Origin: Tsuneonella deserti
GTDB taxonomy: Bacteria > Pseudomonadota > Alphaproteobacteria > Sphingomonadales > Sphingomonadaceae
DNA: 64,000 bases
NCBI RefSeq assembly: GCF_014644315.1
Contig: NZ_BMKL01000001.1
Span: 1,871,001 to 1,935,000 of the forward strand
Direction of reading: 5' to 3'
The notes beneath the pieces were generated by a model. That model saw nothing but the letters and a program-made list of their open reading frames with translations, was not told where the DNA came from and ran no database searches. This document shows, one piece after another, positions 1 to 8,150 of the stretch; position 1 is the stretch's first letter, and the number at the start of each line of letters is the position of its first letter. The position numbers and the translations under genes were made by a program.

Positions 1-540
1 CACCCGGCTATCGGTCATCTCGAGCTTGCGGACCGGCGCCCCCTCGCCCAGCAGCCGCTTACCCGCACCCAGGGTGACCGGATAAGTCATCGTGATGAGC
101 TCGTCGAGCAGCCCGGCCGCCAACAGCGCCGGATAGAGGGTGCTCGATCCCTGGATGACGATGCGCGCGCCCTCCCCCTGCTTGAGCGCTGCGACATCCT
201 CGATCCCGCGAAGCCGGTGGCTGTTCTGCCATTCGAGCGGCTGGTCGCCGCGGGTCAGCACATACTTGTTCGCCCGGTCGAACGCCTCGCCCATCGGTGC
301 GTTCTCGCCTTCCACATAGGGCCAGTAGGCGGCGAAGATGTCATACGTCCGGCGGCCGAGCAGGAGATCATAGTCGCCCGAGAACAGCGAGCCGAGCGTC
401 TCTTCGACGCCTTCGTCCCACAGCTTGAACACCCAGCCTCCCTCGTCGAATCCGCCGGTTGGGTCCTCGGTCGGGCCTCCCGGCGCCTGCATCACGCCGT
501 CGAGCGACAGGAAGGCGGCGCCGGTGATCTTGCGGGTCAT
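1..540 (-). CDS. Dihydrofolate reductase family protein (partial, runs off the window)
   Basis: The reading frame opens with ATG at 540 and stays open to base 1, so the C-terminus lies outside the window. The N-terminus (MTRKITGAAFLSLDGVMQAP) and the later segments LLLGRRTYDIFAAYWP and IVIQGSSTLYPALL are typical of the RibD C-terminal / DHFR-like family found in small detoxification cassettes. These proteins bind NADPH, but their substrates are mostly unknown and they are not the housekeeping FolA. The gene follows the VOC gene by 4 bp on the same strand, so it is probably the third gene of the operon that starts at 1788. The family is clear; the substrate is not. Confidence 0.85.
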   Translation of the reverse strand, partial: MTRKITGAAFLSLDGVMQAPGGPTEDPTGGFDEGGWVFKLWDEGVEETLGSLFSGDYDLLLGRRTYDIFAAYWPYVEGENAPMGEAFDRANKYVLTRGDQPLEWQNSHRLRGIEDVAALKQGEGARIVIQGSSTLYPALLAAGLLDELITMTYPVTLGAGKRLLGEGAPVRKLEMTDSRV

Positions 541-544
541 CGGC

Positions 545-1051
545 TCAGTCCCCCCGCCGCGCGGCTTCGATCGCCGCGATGTCGATCTTGCGCATCGTCA
601 TCATCGCATCGAACACCCGCTTGCGAACAGCAGGATCGGGGTCCGCCATGCCATCGGTGAGCGCCCGCGGGGTGATCTGCCAGTTCAGCCCCCACTTGTC
701 CTTGCACCAGCCGCACGCGCTTTCCGCGCCGCCGCTGCCGACGATCGCGTTCCAGTAGCGGTCCGTCTCCTCCTGGCTGTCGGTCGCCACCTGGAAGCTG
801 AAAGCCTCGCTGTGCCGGAACGCCGGCCCGCCATTGAGGCCGAGGCAGGGAATGCCGAGCACGGTGAACTCGACCGTCAGCTCATCGCCCTGGTGTCCAT
901 CGGGATAGTCGCCCGGAGCAGTCATAATGGTCCCCACCGAGCTGTCCGGAAACGTCGCCGCGTAGAATTCCGCCGCTTCGCGCGCGGTCCCGTCGTACCA
1001 CAGGCAGATCGTGTTTTTCGGCTTGGCCAGGCTTCGGGTTTCCGCGGTCAT
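545..1051 (-). CDS. VOC family protein (PhnB-like glyoxalase fold)
   Basis: A 168-aa protein starting at ATG 1051, which overlaps the stop of the upstream DUF1428 gene as ATGA; this overlap decides the start over a longer in-frame opening. It contains LWYDGTAREAAEFYAATFPDS near residue 17 and a conserved CGWCKDKWGLNWQITP block near residue 115, both typical of the PhnB-like branch of the vicinal oxygen chelate fold (3-demethylubiquinone-9 3-methyltransferase-like annotation in many genomes). No enzyme activity can be assigned. Translational coupling ties it to the DUF1428 and DHFR-like genes. Confidence 0.85.
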   Translation of the reverse strand: MTAETRSLAKPKNTICLWYDGTAREAAEFYAATFPDSSVGTIMTAPGDYPDGHQGDELTVEFTVLGIPCLGLNGGPAFRHSEAFSFQVATDSQEETDRYWNAIVGSGGAESACGWCKDKWGLNWQITPRALTDGMADPDPAVRKRVFDAMMTMRKIDIAAIEAARRGD

Positions 1052-1788
1052 CGCCCCGCCTCCAGCACGAGCATGGGTTCGAACCCGCCGTAGATCATGC
1101 GCCGGGCATCGAACGGCAGGTCTTCGGGCATATCCATGGCGGGGTCCTCGATCATCTTCTGGCCCGCCGCGTCGCAAACCTCCCGGCTCGGCCAGGCGAT
1201 GTAACTGAAGACGACGCTCTCGCCTTCTTCGGCCTTCACCGCGCGGTAGAAGTCTGTCTGCTTGCCGTGCGGCACATCCTCGCCCCACGCCTCGAGAGTG
1301 CCGCGAGCGCCGTATGCCTCGAGCATGTTCCAGGTCCGGTCAGCCAGCGTGCGATACTCCTCGCGACGGCCAGGCACGACCGGGACCACGAAGCCCTGGA
1401 CATAGTTCCCTTCCGAAAAAGTCCCATGGGTCACGATCGGTTCGAAGCCTCCGAAGATCATCCGCGCGCCATCGAAAGGTACCGGGTTGTCCTCTGGGCT
1501 CATGCGCGGGTCGGTACCCATCAGGCCGTTGATCGCCGCCATGCCTGCCTCGCGGGACGGCTTGTCCGGCCACTCGATCCAGGCAAAAGCGACAGTCTCG
1601 GCTTCTCTGGCGGCGACCGCGCGCTGGAAATCCGTCGTTTCGCCCGGTTTCAGGTCAGCGCCCCAGCACTCGACCACCCGCAGTGCCCCGTGCTCCAGAA
1701 AGACCGGATCGACCGTCGCGGCGTGACGGAGGAATTCATCCCTGGCCGTATGCGGCACCGGAATGAGGAAACCGTCGAGGTAGCTCAT
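1048..1788 (-). CDS. Tandem DUF1428 (YbaA-like) protein
   Basis: A 246-aa protein made of two copies of a domain of about 115 aa. Each copy begins with a YLDGF/YVQGF strand followed by (F)LIPVP/VVPVVPG and ends in a (G)ARMIFGGFEPI / ARRMIYGGFEPM block. DUF1428 is a dimeric alpha-beta barrel fold usually found as a single domain, so this looks like an internal duplication and fusion. It is the first gene of the leftward operon, starts 50 bp from the divergent HxlR regulator and is probably controlled by it. Function unknown; the company it keeps (VOC, DHFR-like, HxlR) suggests a stress or detoxification role by inference only. Confidence 0.88.
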   Translation of the reverse strand: MSYLDGFLIPVPHTARDEFLRHAATVDPVFLEHGALRVVECWGADLKPGETTDFQRAVAAREAETVAFAWIEWPDKPSREAGMAAINGLMGTDPRMSPEDNPVPFDGARMIFGGFEPIVTHGTFSEGNYVQGFVVPVVPGRREEYRTLADRTWNMLEAYGARGTLEAWGEDVPHGKQTDFYRAVKAEEGESVVFSYIAWPSREVCDAAGQKMIEDPAMDMPEDLPFDARRMIYGGFEPMLVLEAGR

Positions 1789-1837
1789 GGCAGCGCTCTC
1801 CCTGCTGCGAATCGAACCTTGAGGTTTCTGCGCCTAT

Positions 1838-2551
1838 ATGTTACAAAAAGCAACCATGGAGTTACCAAAACAACCTATTGTTGAAAATCAGTTGCATGGC
1901 CGCTGGTATGGGGACGCTTGCGGCACCGCTTTCGCAATGGAACTGGTTGGCGAGAGGTGGACGCTTCTGGTGGTGCGGGAGCTGATGCTGGGGGCGCGCC
2001 GCTTCTCCGATATTCGCGCCAGCCTGCCGGGCATCAGCGCCAAGACGCTGACCGAACGGCTTGCCTCGCTAGAAAAAGCCGGCGTGGTCGTCCGCCGGAA
2101 ACTTCCGGCGCCCGGCAAGGCGCAAGTCTACGAATTGACCGAATGGGGTTACGCGGCCGAGCCGCTCCTGCAGGAGGCCGGACGCTGGGCCGCCCAATCG
2201 AGTGCGCACAATCCCTTGCTCCCCCTTTCCTCGGTTTCCCTGATGCTTTCGATGCGCACGATGGTGGACAAGCGGAACGTCGGCTCGATCAAGGGCCGCA
2301 TCGGTTTTGTGATTGGCGAGGACTCGTTCGTGGCGGAACCCGATCACGGCCGCCTTCCGATCCGGCGCGCCGACGTTGCGGGTGCGGACGCGGTGTTCCG
2401 CGCGCACGAAGCTTCGCCCCTTGCCGCCGGCATCTATGCCGGCGTGCCGTGGGAGCATCTTGAACGCGAAGCCGGCGTCGCGATCGAAGGCAACCGCTCA
2501 CTCGCGCTGCGCTATGCCGCGCTGTTCAGCCTGCCGCCGAAGCTGGTCTAG
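1838..2551 (+). CDS. HxlR family transcriptional regulator
   Basis: A 237-aa protein. The winged-helix HxlR domain spans about residues 25-115, with the family hallmarks CGTAFAMELVGERWTLLVVREL, ARRFSDIRASLPGISAKTLTERL and YELTEWG. The extra C-terminal region of about 110 aa is longer than in the minimal ~120-aa family members and may carry an effector-binding module. The start is either ATG 1838 (GAGG 13 nt upstream) or ATG 1856; both fall in a repeat-rich stretch. It is divergent from the DUF1428 operon and probably regulates it and itself. Confidence 0.9.
   Translation: MLQKATMELPKQPIVENQLHGRWYGDACGTAFAMELVGERWTLLVVRELMLGARRFSDIRASLPGISAKTLTERLASLEKAGVVVRRKLPAPGKAQVYELTEWGYAAEPLLQEAGRWAAQSSAHNPLLPLSSVSLMLSMRTMVDKRNVGSIKGRIGFVIGEDSFVAEPDHGRLPIRRADVAGADAVFRAHEASPLAAGIYAGVPWEHLEREAGVAIEGNRSLALRYAALFSLPPKLV
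1841..1875. repeat. Near-identical direct repeats at the start of the HxlR gene
   Basis: TTACAAAAAGCAACC (1841-1855) and TTACCAAAACAACC (1862-1875) are near copies set 21 bp apart (start to start). They are markedly more A-rich than the surrounding DNA. They overlap the first codons if translation starts at 1838 and lie in the divergent control region. They could be the regulator's own operator (inference). Confidence 0.4.
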
Positions 2552-2557
2552 GTTCGC

Positions 2558-3403
2558 CTAGCGCTGGCGAAAGGCCCAGCGCAGCGTTTCGGACATGGCG
2601 CGCGTGGCCATGCGCGCCGGAAGGGCCGATGCGGCGGGCCGGCGCAGCCCCAGCATCGTGCGAGCGTATGGCGGGAGCAGGTCGACCGCCGCTGCGCCCA
2701 GTGCTCGCTGAACCGCCACGGGCGCCCCTTTCGGGCGCTGCGTCAGCACCAGTTGGGCGACTTCGCGCGCGGCCTCGCTTGAGGAGAGGTCGCTGCGCAT
2801 CTTCGCCATCAAATCCTGGGCCTCGGCGCTCGTTCGAGGGACCGGGTCGGCGCCCAGCGCATCAGCGATGACGGCGAACTGGCGGAAATATTCGTCCCGC
2901 TCGTCCGCGGGCATGTCAGGGCGAACATAAGCCAGGTAGGCATCGAGAAAGCTTGTCGCCTCGGCCACGTGCACCCAGGCGAGGGTGCGCGGGTCAGTCG
3001 CCGAGTATCGCCCTCCTCCCGGCAGCTCGCCGCGCACGGCAACATGGATGCGGTTCACCCGTGCGATCGCTTCCATCGCATCGTCCCGGTGGCCGAACGT
3101 CGTAACCGCGATGAAGCGCGCCGTCCGGCGGAGGCGTCCGTGCATGTCGGTCCGAAAATCCGAGTGGTCGAGCACGCCCTGCAAGGCATGCGGGTGCAAC
3201 ATCTGCAACAGCAGCGAGCGGATGCCGCCGACCATCATCGGCACCACCCCCGCGTGGACCATGCGGATTGGCGAGTCTCGTTCGAACAGCGCTTCGTCCG
3301 ACAGCGGCACCGGCCCCTGGCCGCTCTCGACATCGTTGAACACTCCGCGCACCCGTCCGACCAGCTTTCTGCGCAAGAGATCGGTGGGTGAAGGCAGCGG
3401 CAT
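2558..3403 (-). CDS. MpaB-like oxygenase (DUF2236 family)
   Basis: A 281-aa protein from ATG 3403. The central block [19 protein letters not shown] (around residue 65) is the His-containing signature of the MpaB'/latex-clearing-protein-like family (DUF2236), in which histidines bind haem. A second conserved area, [22 protein letters not shown], follows near residue 125. Most bacterial members have no known substrate. The gene ends 6 bp from the convergent HxlR gene and is divergent from cobS. Confidence 0.85.
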   Translation of the reverse strand: MPLPSPTDLLRRKLVGRVRGVFNDVESGQGPVPLSDEALFERDSPIRMVHAGVVPMMVGGIRSLLLQMLHPHALQGVLDHSDFRTDMHGRLRRTARFIAVTTFGHRDDAMEAIARVNRIHVAVRGELPGGGRYSATDPRTLAWVHVAEATSFLDAYLAYVRPDMPADERDEYFRQFAVIADALGADPVPRTSAEAQDLMAKMRSDLSSSEAAREVAQLVLTQRPKGAPVAVQRALGAAAVDLLPPYARTMLGLRRPAASALPARMATRAMSETLRWAFRQR

Positions 3404-3484
3404 CGCGGCTGTTATCGGGGCAAGATAAGTTGCTCGCAAGGACGCTTGCGGCCATTGCTGGGCGCGTATAGGCAGCCGGACGCG

Positions 3485-4486
3485 ATGAACGACATGACCG
3501 ATAGTTCGAGAGACCTGGGCGACACCGGCCAGCGCACCCTGCTCGCCGCCCCGGATACCGTGGTGGACGCGCGCGAGGTATTCGGCGTCGATATCGACTG
3601 GAAAATCCCCGCCTTCTCCAAGGCAGATCCGCGCGTGCCGGACATCGACGAAGGCTATGTGTTCGATCCGGACACCACGCTGGCGATCCTCGCCGGCTTC
3701 GCATTCGATCGCCGGGTGATGATCCAGGGCTATCACGGCACCGGCAAGTCGACCCACATCGAACAGGTCGCCGCCCGGCTCAACTGGCCGTGTATCCGCA
3801 TCAACCTCGATGCGCACATCAGCCGCATCGACCTTGTCGGGCGCGACGCCATCGTCCTGCGCGATGGATTGCAGGTAACGGAATTCCGGGAAGGGCTGCT
3901 TCCCTGGGCGCTGCAGCATCCGGTGGCGCTGGTGTTCGACGAATACGATGCCGGCCGGCCCGACGTGATGTTCGTGATCCAGCGCGTGCTCGAACAGCAG
4001 GGCAAGCTGACCCTTCTCGATCAGAACCGCGTGATCCGCCCCGATCCGCACTTCCGCCTGTTCGCCACCGCCAACACGGTCGGCCTGGGCGATACGAGCG
4101 GCCTCTATCACGGCACCCAGGCGATCAACCAGGGCCAGATGGACCGCTGGAATATCGTCGTCGCGCTGAACTACCTCCCCGCCCAGACCGAGCAGGAAAT
4201 CGTGGCGGCCAAGAGCCCGAACACCAGCCGCAAGGTAATCGCGGATATGGTCAAGGTGGCGGACATGACCCGCCAGGGCTTCATCGGCGGCGACATCTCG
4301 ACCGTGATGAGCCCCCGGACAGTCATTACCTGGGCGCAGAACGCGGAAATCTTCGGCGATGTCGGCTTTGCCTTCCGCCTTACTTTCCTCAACAAGTGCG
4401 ACGAGGCCGAGCGGGTGCTGGTGGCCGAATACTACCAGCGCGTGTTCGGGGTGGACCTGCCCGAAAGCGTCGTCGGCCGGAACTGA
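3485..4486 (+). CDS. cobS: Cobaltochelatase subunit CobS (AAA+ ATPase)
   Basis: A 333-aa protein starting at ATG 3485 (an upstream opening at 3446 lacks family similarity). It has a MoxR-type AAA+ core with Walker [10 protein letters not shown] (82-90) and Walker [10 protein letters not shown] (149-157). The N-terminal [22 protein letters not shown] segment is diagnostic of aerobic CobS. With CobT (and CobN) it forms the ATP-dependent complex that inserts Co into hydrogenobyrinic acid diamide. CobT normally follows CobS directly; here the next gene is a penicillin-binding protein, so any partner must lie elsewhere. Confidence 0.93.
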   Translation: MNDMTDSSRDLGDTGQRTLLAAPDTVVDAREVFGVDIDWKIPAFSKADPRVPDIDEGYVFDPDTTLAILAGFAFDRRVMIQGYHGTGKSTHIEQVAARLNWPCIRINLDAHISRIDLVGRDAIVLRDGLQVTEFREGLLPWALQHPVALVFDEYDAGRPDVMFVIQRVLEQQGKLTLLDQNRVIRPDPHFRLFATANTVGLGDTSGLYHGTQAINQGQMDRWNIVVALNYLPAQTEQEIVAAKSPNTSRKVIADMVKVADMTRQGFIGGDISTVMSPRTVITWAQNAEIFGDVGFAFRLTFLNKCDEAERVLVAEYYQRVFGVDLPESVVGRN

Positions 4487-4533
4487 GCGACACGCTGTTG
4501 CGCGGGGTTCAGCCTCGCGGGGCTATCCATCGC

Positions 4534-4553
4534 TGTGTTGACTTGGTAACACA
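4534..4553. promoter_or_regulatory. 20-bp dyad just upstream of the penicillin-binding protein gene
   Basis: TGTGTT (4534-4539) and AACACA (4548-4553) are perfect 6-bp arms around an 8-bp spacer, ending 7 bp before the ATG at 4561. The position replaces a recognisable Shine-Dalgarno sequence. An operator or a start-occluding hairpin are both possible. Confidence 0.35.
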
Positions 4554-4560
4554 CTATTGA

Positions 4561-6699
4561 ATGTCGCTGCTGGCTCCCTGGTCCCGCCGGAAACCTGAAC
4601 CCGAGCCCGCGCCGCACGCGGGCTACTTCGCTTTGCACGAAGCGTTCGGCGACGACGATGCGGTGGCCGACCAGTTCGACGATTGGAGCCCGCAGCCGGA
4701 CGGGGCGCATCCGGCCAGGCGACTCTGGCTCGGCCGTCGGCGCCGGTGGTGGATCGTACGTGGCCTGGCCGCGCTCCTCGCCCTGTTTATCGTGATCGTC
4801 GCCTGGCTTGCGGTGACCGCGCCGATGTCGAAGTCGCTGCAGCCAATCGCCGCGCCGCAACTGACGCTGCTCGCCAGCGACGGCACCCCGATCGCGCGCA
4901 ATGGTGCAGTGATCGACAAGCCGGTGGAGGTGGCCAAGCTGCCCCCCCACGTGGTCCACGCCTTTCTCGCAATCGAGGACCGGCGGTTCTACGATCATTG
5001 GGGCATCGATCCCCGCGGACTGGCCCGAGCCGCATGGACCGGATACGGCGGCGGCAGCACGATCACCCAGCAGCTCGCCAAGTTCACCTTCCTCACCCCC
5101 GAACAGACCCTGACGCGCAAGGCACGCGAGATGCTGATCGCGTTCTGGCTCGAAGCGTGGCTGACCAAGGATGAAATCCTCCAGCGCTACCTGTCGAACG
5201 CCTATTTCGGGGACAACGTCTACGGATTGCGCGCCGCGTCGCTTCACTACTTCTACCGCCAGCCCGAGCGCCTGAAGCCGGACCAGGCGGCGATGCTCGC
5301 CGGATTGGTCCAGGCGCCCTCCCGCTACGCCCCTACCAGGCATTACGACCGCGCCGCGAAGCGCATGCGGCTGGTCGTCGGCTCGATGGTCGACGCGGGC
5401 TATCTGACCCCGGCGGAGGGTCGCGCCATGCGCCCGCCCCGGCTCGACGTGAGGCCCGACAAATCGCTGCCTACCGGAACCTATTTCGCCGATTGGGCGC
5501 TGCCCCAGGGCCGCCAGCTGGCCGAGGCAGGCTACGGCGGGCAGACCCTGACCACCACGCTCGATTCCCGGCTCCAATCGATCGCGCGCCAGGTGACGCG
5601 GCGGGTGCCGGGCAACGCCCAGGTGGCACTGGTGGCCATGCGACCCAACGGCGAAGTTGTCGCAATGATCGGCGGCAGGGATTACGCCCGCTCGCCGTTC
5701 AACCGCGCCACCCAGGCGCGGCGGCAACCGGGTTCCACATTCAAGTTGTTCGTCTGGCTCGCCGCGCTGCGCAACGGGATGGGTCCCGACGACCGGATCG
5801 ACAACCGCGAGATCCTGACCGGCAGCTACCGGCCCAAGAACGCCGGCGGAAATTATTCCGATTCGATCACGCTCGAAGAAGCCTTCGCCCGCTCCAGCAA
5901 CGTGGCCGCAGTGCGCTTGCTCAAGACCGTCGGCAGCGAAAAGGTCATCGCCACTGCGCGCGACCTTGGCGTCACTTCGCCCTTGGCGGCTGGCGATCCC
6001 AGTCTCGCGCTGGGCACTTCGACGATGACCCTGCTCGAATTGACCAGTGCATACGCCGGAGTCGCAGCCAATGACTTTCCGGTAACCGCACGCGCTTTCG
6101 CGATGCCCGAACGCGGCTGGTTGGCGAAGGCGTGGGAGTGGAGCAATCACGAGCGTCTTTCGGGCCGAACCCACGGCGACATCGAGCAGCTCCTGCGCGC
6201 GGCGGTGAGCCACGGAACCGGCCGCGCGGCTGCTCTGTCCGTGCCTGCCTATGGAAAGACGGGAACGAGCCAGGATTACCGCGATGCGCTGTTCGTGGGC
6301 TACGCAGGCGATCTCGTCGTCGGTGTCTGGCTCGGCAACGACGACAACAAGCCGCTCAACGGAGTCACCGGCGGCAGCGTTCCAGCGCGCATCTGGCGCG
6401 ACTTCATGACCCGCGCCCTTGGCAAGCCCGCCCAGAAGACCGCGCCGCGACCCGACGAGCGCGAGGATCCCGGCACTCCGGTGGAGCCGATGGACGTCCC
6501 CGGTCCCGCTGCGATCCCCACCGCCGAGTTCCCGATCGACGAGCGTGGTTCGCGTGTGCGGATCGGCGGCGAAGGGGTGACCGTAACGACCGACGTGGAG
6601 GGCGTGCCCGTGGATGTCCGGCTGGGTCGCGACGGGCTGCGGATCGAGCCCGGAGCAACGCCGCCCGCGCCTCCCTCGCCCACGCCTACAGGACCTTAG
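4561..6699 (+). CDS. Class A penicillin-binding protein (PBP1A type)
   Basis: A 712-aa bifunctional peptidoglycan synthase. It has a cytoplasmic tail of about 60 aa, a transmembrane helix at about 64-87, a GT51 glycosyltransferase domain with the catalytic Glu in FLAIEDRRFYDHWGID (Glu139) and GGSTITQQLAK, and then a transpeptidase domain with SxxK as STFK (395-398), SSN (448-450) and KTGT (569-572). The C-terminal ~90 aa are Pro-rich and probably disordered. It polymerises and cross-links lipid II in the periplasm. All catalytic motifs are intact. The ATG at 4561 lacks a clear Shine-Dalgarno sequence. Its last 14 bp overlap the convergent thioesterase gene. Confidence 0.95.
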   Translation: MSLLAPWSRRKPEPEPAPHAGYFALHEAFGDDDAVADQFDDWSPQPDGAHPARRLWLGRRRRWWIVRGLAALLALFIVIVAWLAVTAPMSKSLQPIAAPQLTLLASDGTPIARNGAVIDKPVEVAKLPPHVVHAFLAIEDRRFYDHWGIDPRGLARAAWTGYGGGSTITQQLAKFTFLTPEQTLTRKAREMLIAFWLEAWLTKDEILQRYLSNAYFGDNVYGLRAASLHYFYRQPERLKPDQAAMLAGLVQAPSRYAPTRHYDRAAKRMRLVVGSMVDAGYLTPAEGRAMRPPRLDVRPDKSLPTGTYFADWALPQGRQLAEAGYGGQTLTTTLDSRLQSIARQVTRRVPGNAQVALVAMRPNGEVVAMIGGRDYARSPFNRATQARRQPGSTFKLFVWLAALRNGMGPDDRIDNREILTGSYRPKNAGGNYSDSITLEEAFARSSNVAAVRLLKTVGSEKVIATARDLGVTSPLAAGDPSLALGTSTMTLLELTSAYAGVAANDFPVTARAFAMPERGWLAKAWEWSNHERLSGRTHGDIEQLLRAAVSHGTGRAAALSVPAYGKTGTSQDYRDALFVGYAGDLVVGVWLGNDDNKPLNGVTGGSVPARIWRDFMTRALGKPAQKTAPRPDEREDPGTPVEPMDVPGPAAIPTAEFPIDERGSRVRIGGEGVTVTTDVEGVPVDVRLGRDGLRIEPGATPPAPPSPTPTGP

Positions 6700-7099
6700 A
6701 AGCTTCTTCCTCGACCATCAGGATGTTCATCACCGCGCTGGCGATGGGCTTCGCGGGATCGTCCTGCCAGGCCTCCACCTCGAGGTTCGCATTACGCCTT
6801 CCCAGGCGCACGATCCGTCCACGGGCAAAACTTTCCCGCGGGCGGCCGGTGGAGAGGTACTGCACCGTGATATTGATCGGCTTGAGCAGCGGATCGCGCC
6901 CCTGGCGAACAAGCTCGGACCTCAGCGCGGCATAGCCCGCGGTCTCCAGCAGCCCGGCGATCGCACCTCCGTGCCAGGCTCCGGGCCGACCCTCCAGTTC
7001 ATGGCCGAAATCCAGCGCCAGCAAAGTCGCGCCGTCCTCACCGCCTTCCACTATCCGCATCCCGAGCGCCTCGGCGTAGGGGGTCAATCCCGCACTCAT
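6686..7099 (-). CDS. PaaI family thioesterase (hotdog fold)
   Basis: A 137-aa single hotdog domain. The segment GAWHGGAIAGLLETAGYAAL (about 39-58) is the PaaI/4HBT active-site helix, followed by ITVQYLSTGRPRESFARGRIVRLGRRNANLEVEAW typical of the fold. It hydrolyses acyl-CoA thioesters; the acyl group cannot be told. Its ATG overlaps the stop of the upstream thioesterase gene (7096-7099), so the two probably work as a pair, perhaps a heteromer. Confidence 0.9.
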   Translation of the reverse strand: MSAGLTPYAEALGMRIVEGGEDGATLLALDFGHELEGRPGAWHGGAIAGLLETAGYAALRSELVRQGRDPLLKPINITVQYLSTGRPRESFARGRIVRLGRRNANLEVEAWQDDPAKPIASAVMNILMVEEEASKVL

Positions 7100-7542
7100 C
7101 GCATGCGCGCCGGATCGAGGGTCATGAAGACGCCGGAAACGGTCGCCACCGGATCCTTCGGGTCGCCGTCATGCGCTTCGCCGCGAACGAAAGCGGCAGA
7201 TCGCGTGCGACGGTAGCAAGTCGCCCGACCGGCGACTGACGCCCGCTCGCGTGCGGGGCGGATATAATCGACCCTCAGATCGAGCGTGGCGACGGGGCGG
7301 AAAATACCATTGGCGACCCAGATCGACATTCCCGCCGCCATGTCCATCAGGCTGATGATGGGACCGGACGCAAGCACCGGACGCCGTTCGTCACCGATCA
7401 GGTCCGCGCGCCAGGGCAGTTCGAGCTCGACCCAGTCGGAGCCGTGATCGCGGTAGCGCAAGCCGAGCCAACCGGGGTGGGCGCGCTTGAGCACCCACCT
7501 GGAAAGTACATCGGCGTCAAAGGTCCCCTGGAACATCTCCAT
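7096..7542 (-). CDS. Second PaaI-like hotdog thioesterase
   Basis: A 148-aa protein if it starts at ATG 7542. A TTG at 7602 would add 20 residues but has the purine-rich stretch directly against it, so ATG is preferred; ATG 7536 is also possible. The core GPIISLMDMAAGMSIWVANG (about 56-75) is the hotdog helix and ATLDLRVDYIRPARE the following strand. It overlaps the next thioesterase gene by 4 bp. Tandem PaaI-like genes are common in sphingomonads. Substrate unknown. Confidence 0.82.
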   Translation of the reverse strand: MEMFQGTFDADVLSRWVLKRAHPGWLGLRYRDHGSDWVELELPWRADLIGDERRPVLASGPIISLMDMAAGMSIWVANGIFRPVATLDLRVDYIRPARERASVAGRATCYRRTRSAAFVRGEAHDGDPKDPVATVSGVFMTLDPARMR

Positions 7543-7622
7543 TGACTGTTCGTGGAGACGATCACGGCGTTTGGCAACCGGCAGGTGGACGCTGGAAAGC
7601 AACCTCCCCGCGCTCGACGGGC

Positions 7623-7651
7623 AAAAAAAACGGGGCCCGAAGGCCCCGTTT
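7623..7651 (-). terminator. Rho-independent terminator
   Basis: Read on the minus strand, the arms AAACGGGGCC and its complement form a perfect 10-bp stem around a TTCG tetraloop, followed by a run of eight T (A at 7623-7630 on the plus strand). It lies 20 bp after the stop of the small exported protein gene. Confidence 0.9.
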
Positions 7652-7671
7652 CAAAATCACTTCCAATCAGC

Positions 7672-7884
7672 TTACGGGCTGACGGGCTCGTTGTGATTCT
7701 TGGTCGCGATGACGATCGCGGTGATGAACGCGGCCAGGGCAAAGAAGCCCAGGACCCAGGCGCTGCCCATTTCGCTGCCCTGCTCCACCGGAGCGGCTGC
7801 GCGCTGGGGAGCGGCCTGAGCGGCAACCGGAGCAACCACAAGGGTCATGGCAGCGGCAGCGGCCGCCAGGTTACGGATCTTCAT
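7672..7884 (-). CDS. Small exported membrane protein, unknown function
   Basis: A 70-aa protein from ATG 7884, with GAGGAG 8 nt upstream. Residues 1-25 form a signal peptide (MKIRNLAAAAAAMTLVVAPVA...AQA/AP), followed by a short acidic linker and one transmembrane helix (about 42-62, WVLGFFALAAFITAIVIA) ending in a short polar tail. Proteins of this layout are common in sphingomonads and remain unnamed. It is monocistronic: it has its own leader and a strong terminator right after the stop, which suggests an abundant transcript. Confidence 0.78.
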   Translation of the reverse strand: MKIRNLAAAAAAMTLVVAPVAAQAAPQRAAAPVEQGSEMGSAWVLGFFALAAFITAIVIATKNHNEPVSP

Positions 7885-8150
7885 ACAATTTCTCCTCGAA
7901 GCGCTTGTATTTATGACTGTCGGGGGTGCCCTAAGCGAAGGCGAAAAGGCAGGCAACCCCGATTTGACCGAATTTCATCAAAAAATCAAACACACACGGT
8001 TTGCGGACAAACTGCGGCTATCTTGCAACGTATGGAAATTCTTCGCTTTCGTTATCGTTCCCCGAGACGACCGGTTTCAGCCAAATCCGACCCATCTGCA
8101 CACTGGGGAGAGACGGCGAGTGGAATGCGGTGGATGTGATTGAAATCAGG

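Noticed and set aside
4432..6213. Long open frame (593 codons) on the minus strand opposite the penicillin-binding protein
   Set aside because: Antisense shadow common in high-GC DNA; composition is Arg/Gly/His-rich with no family features, while the plus strand has all catalytic motifs.
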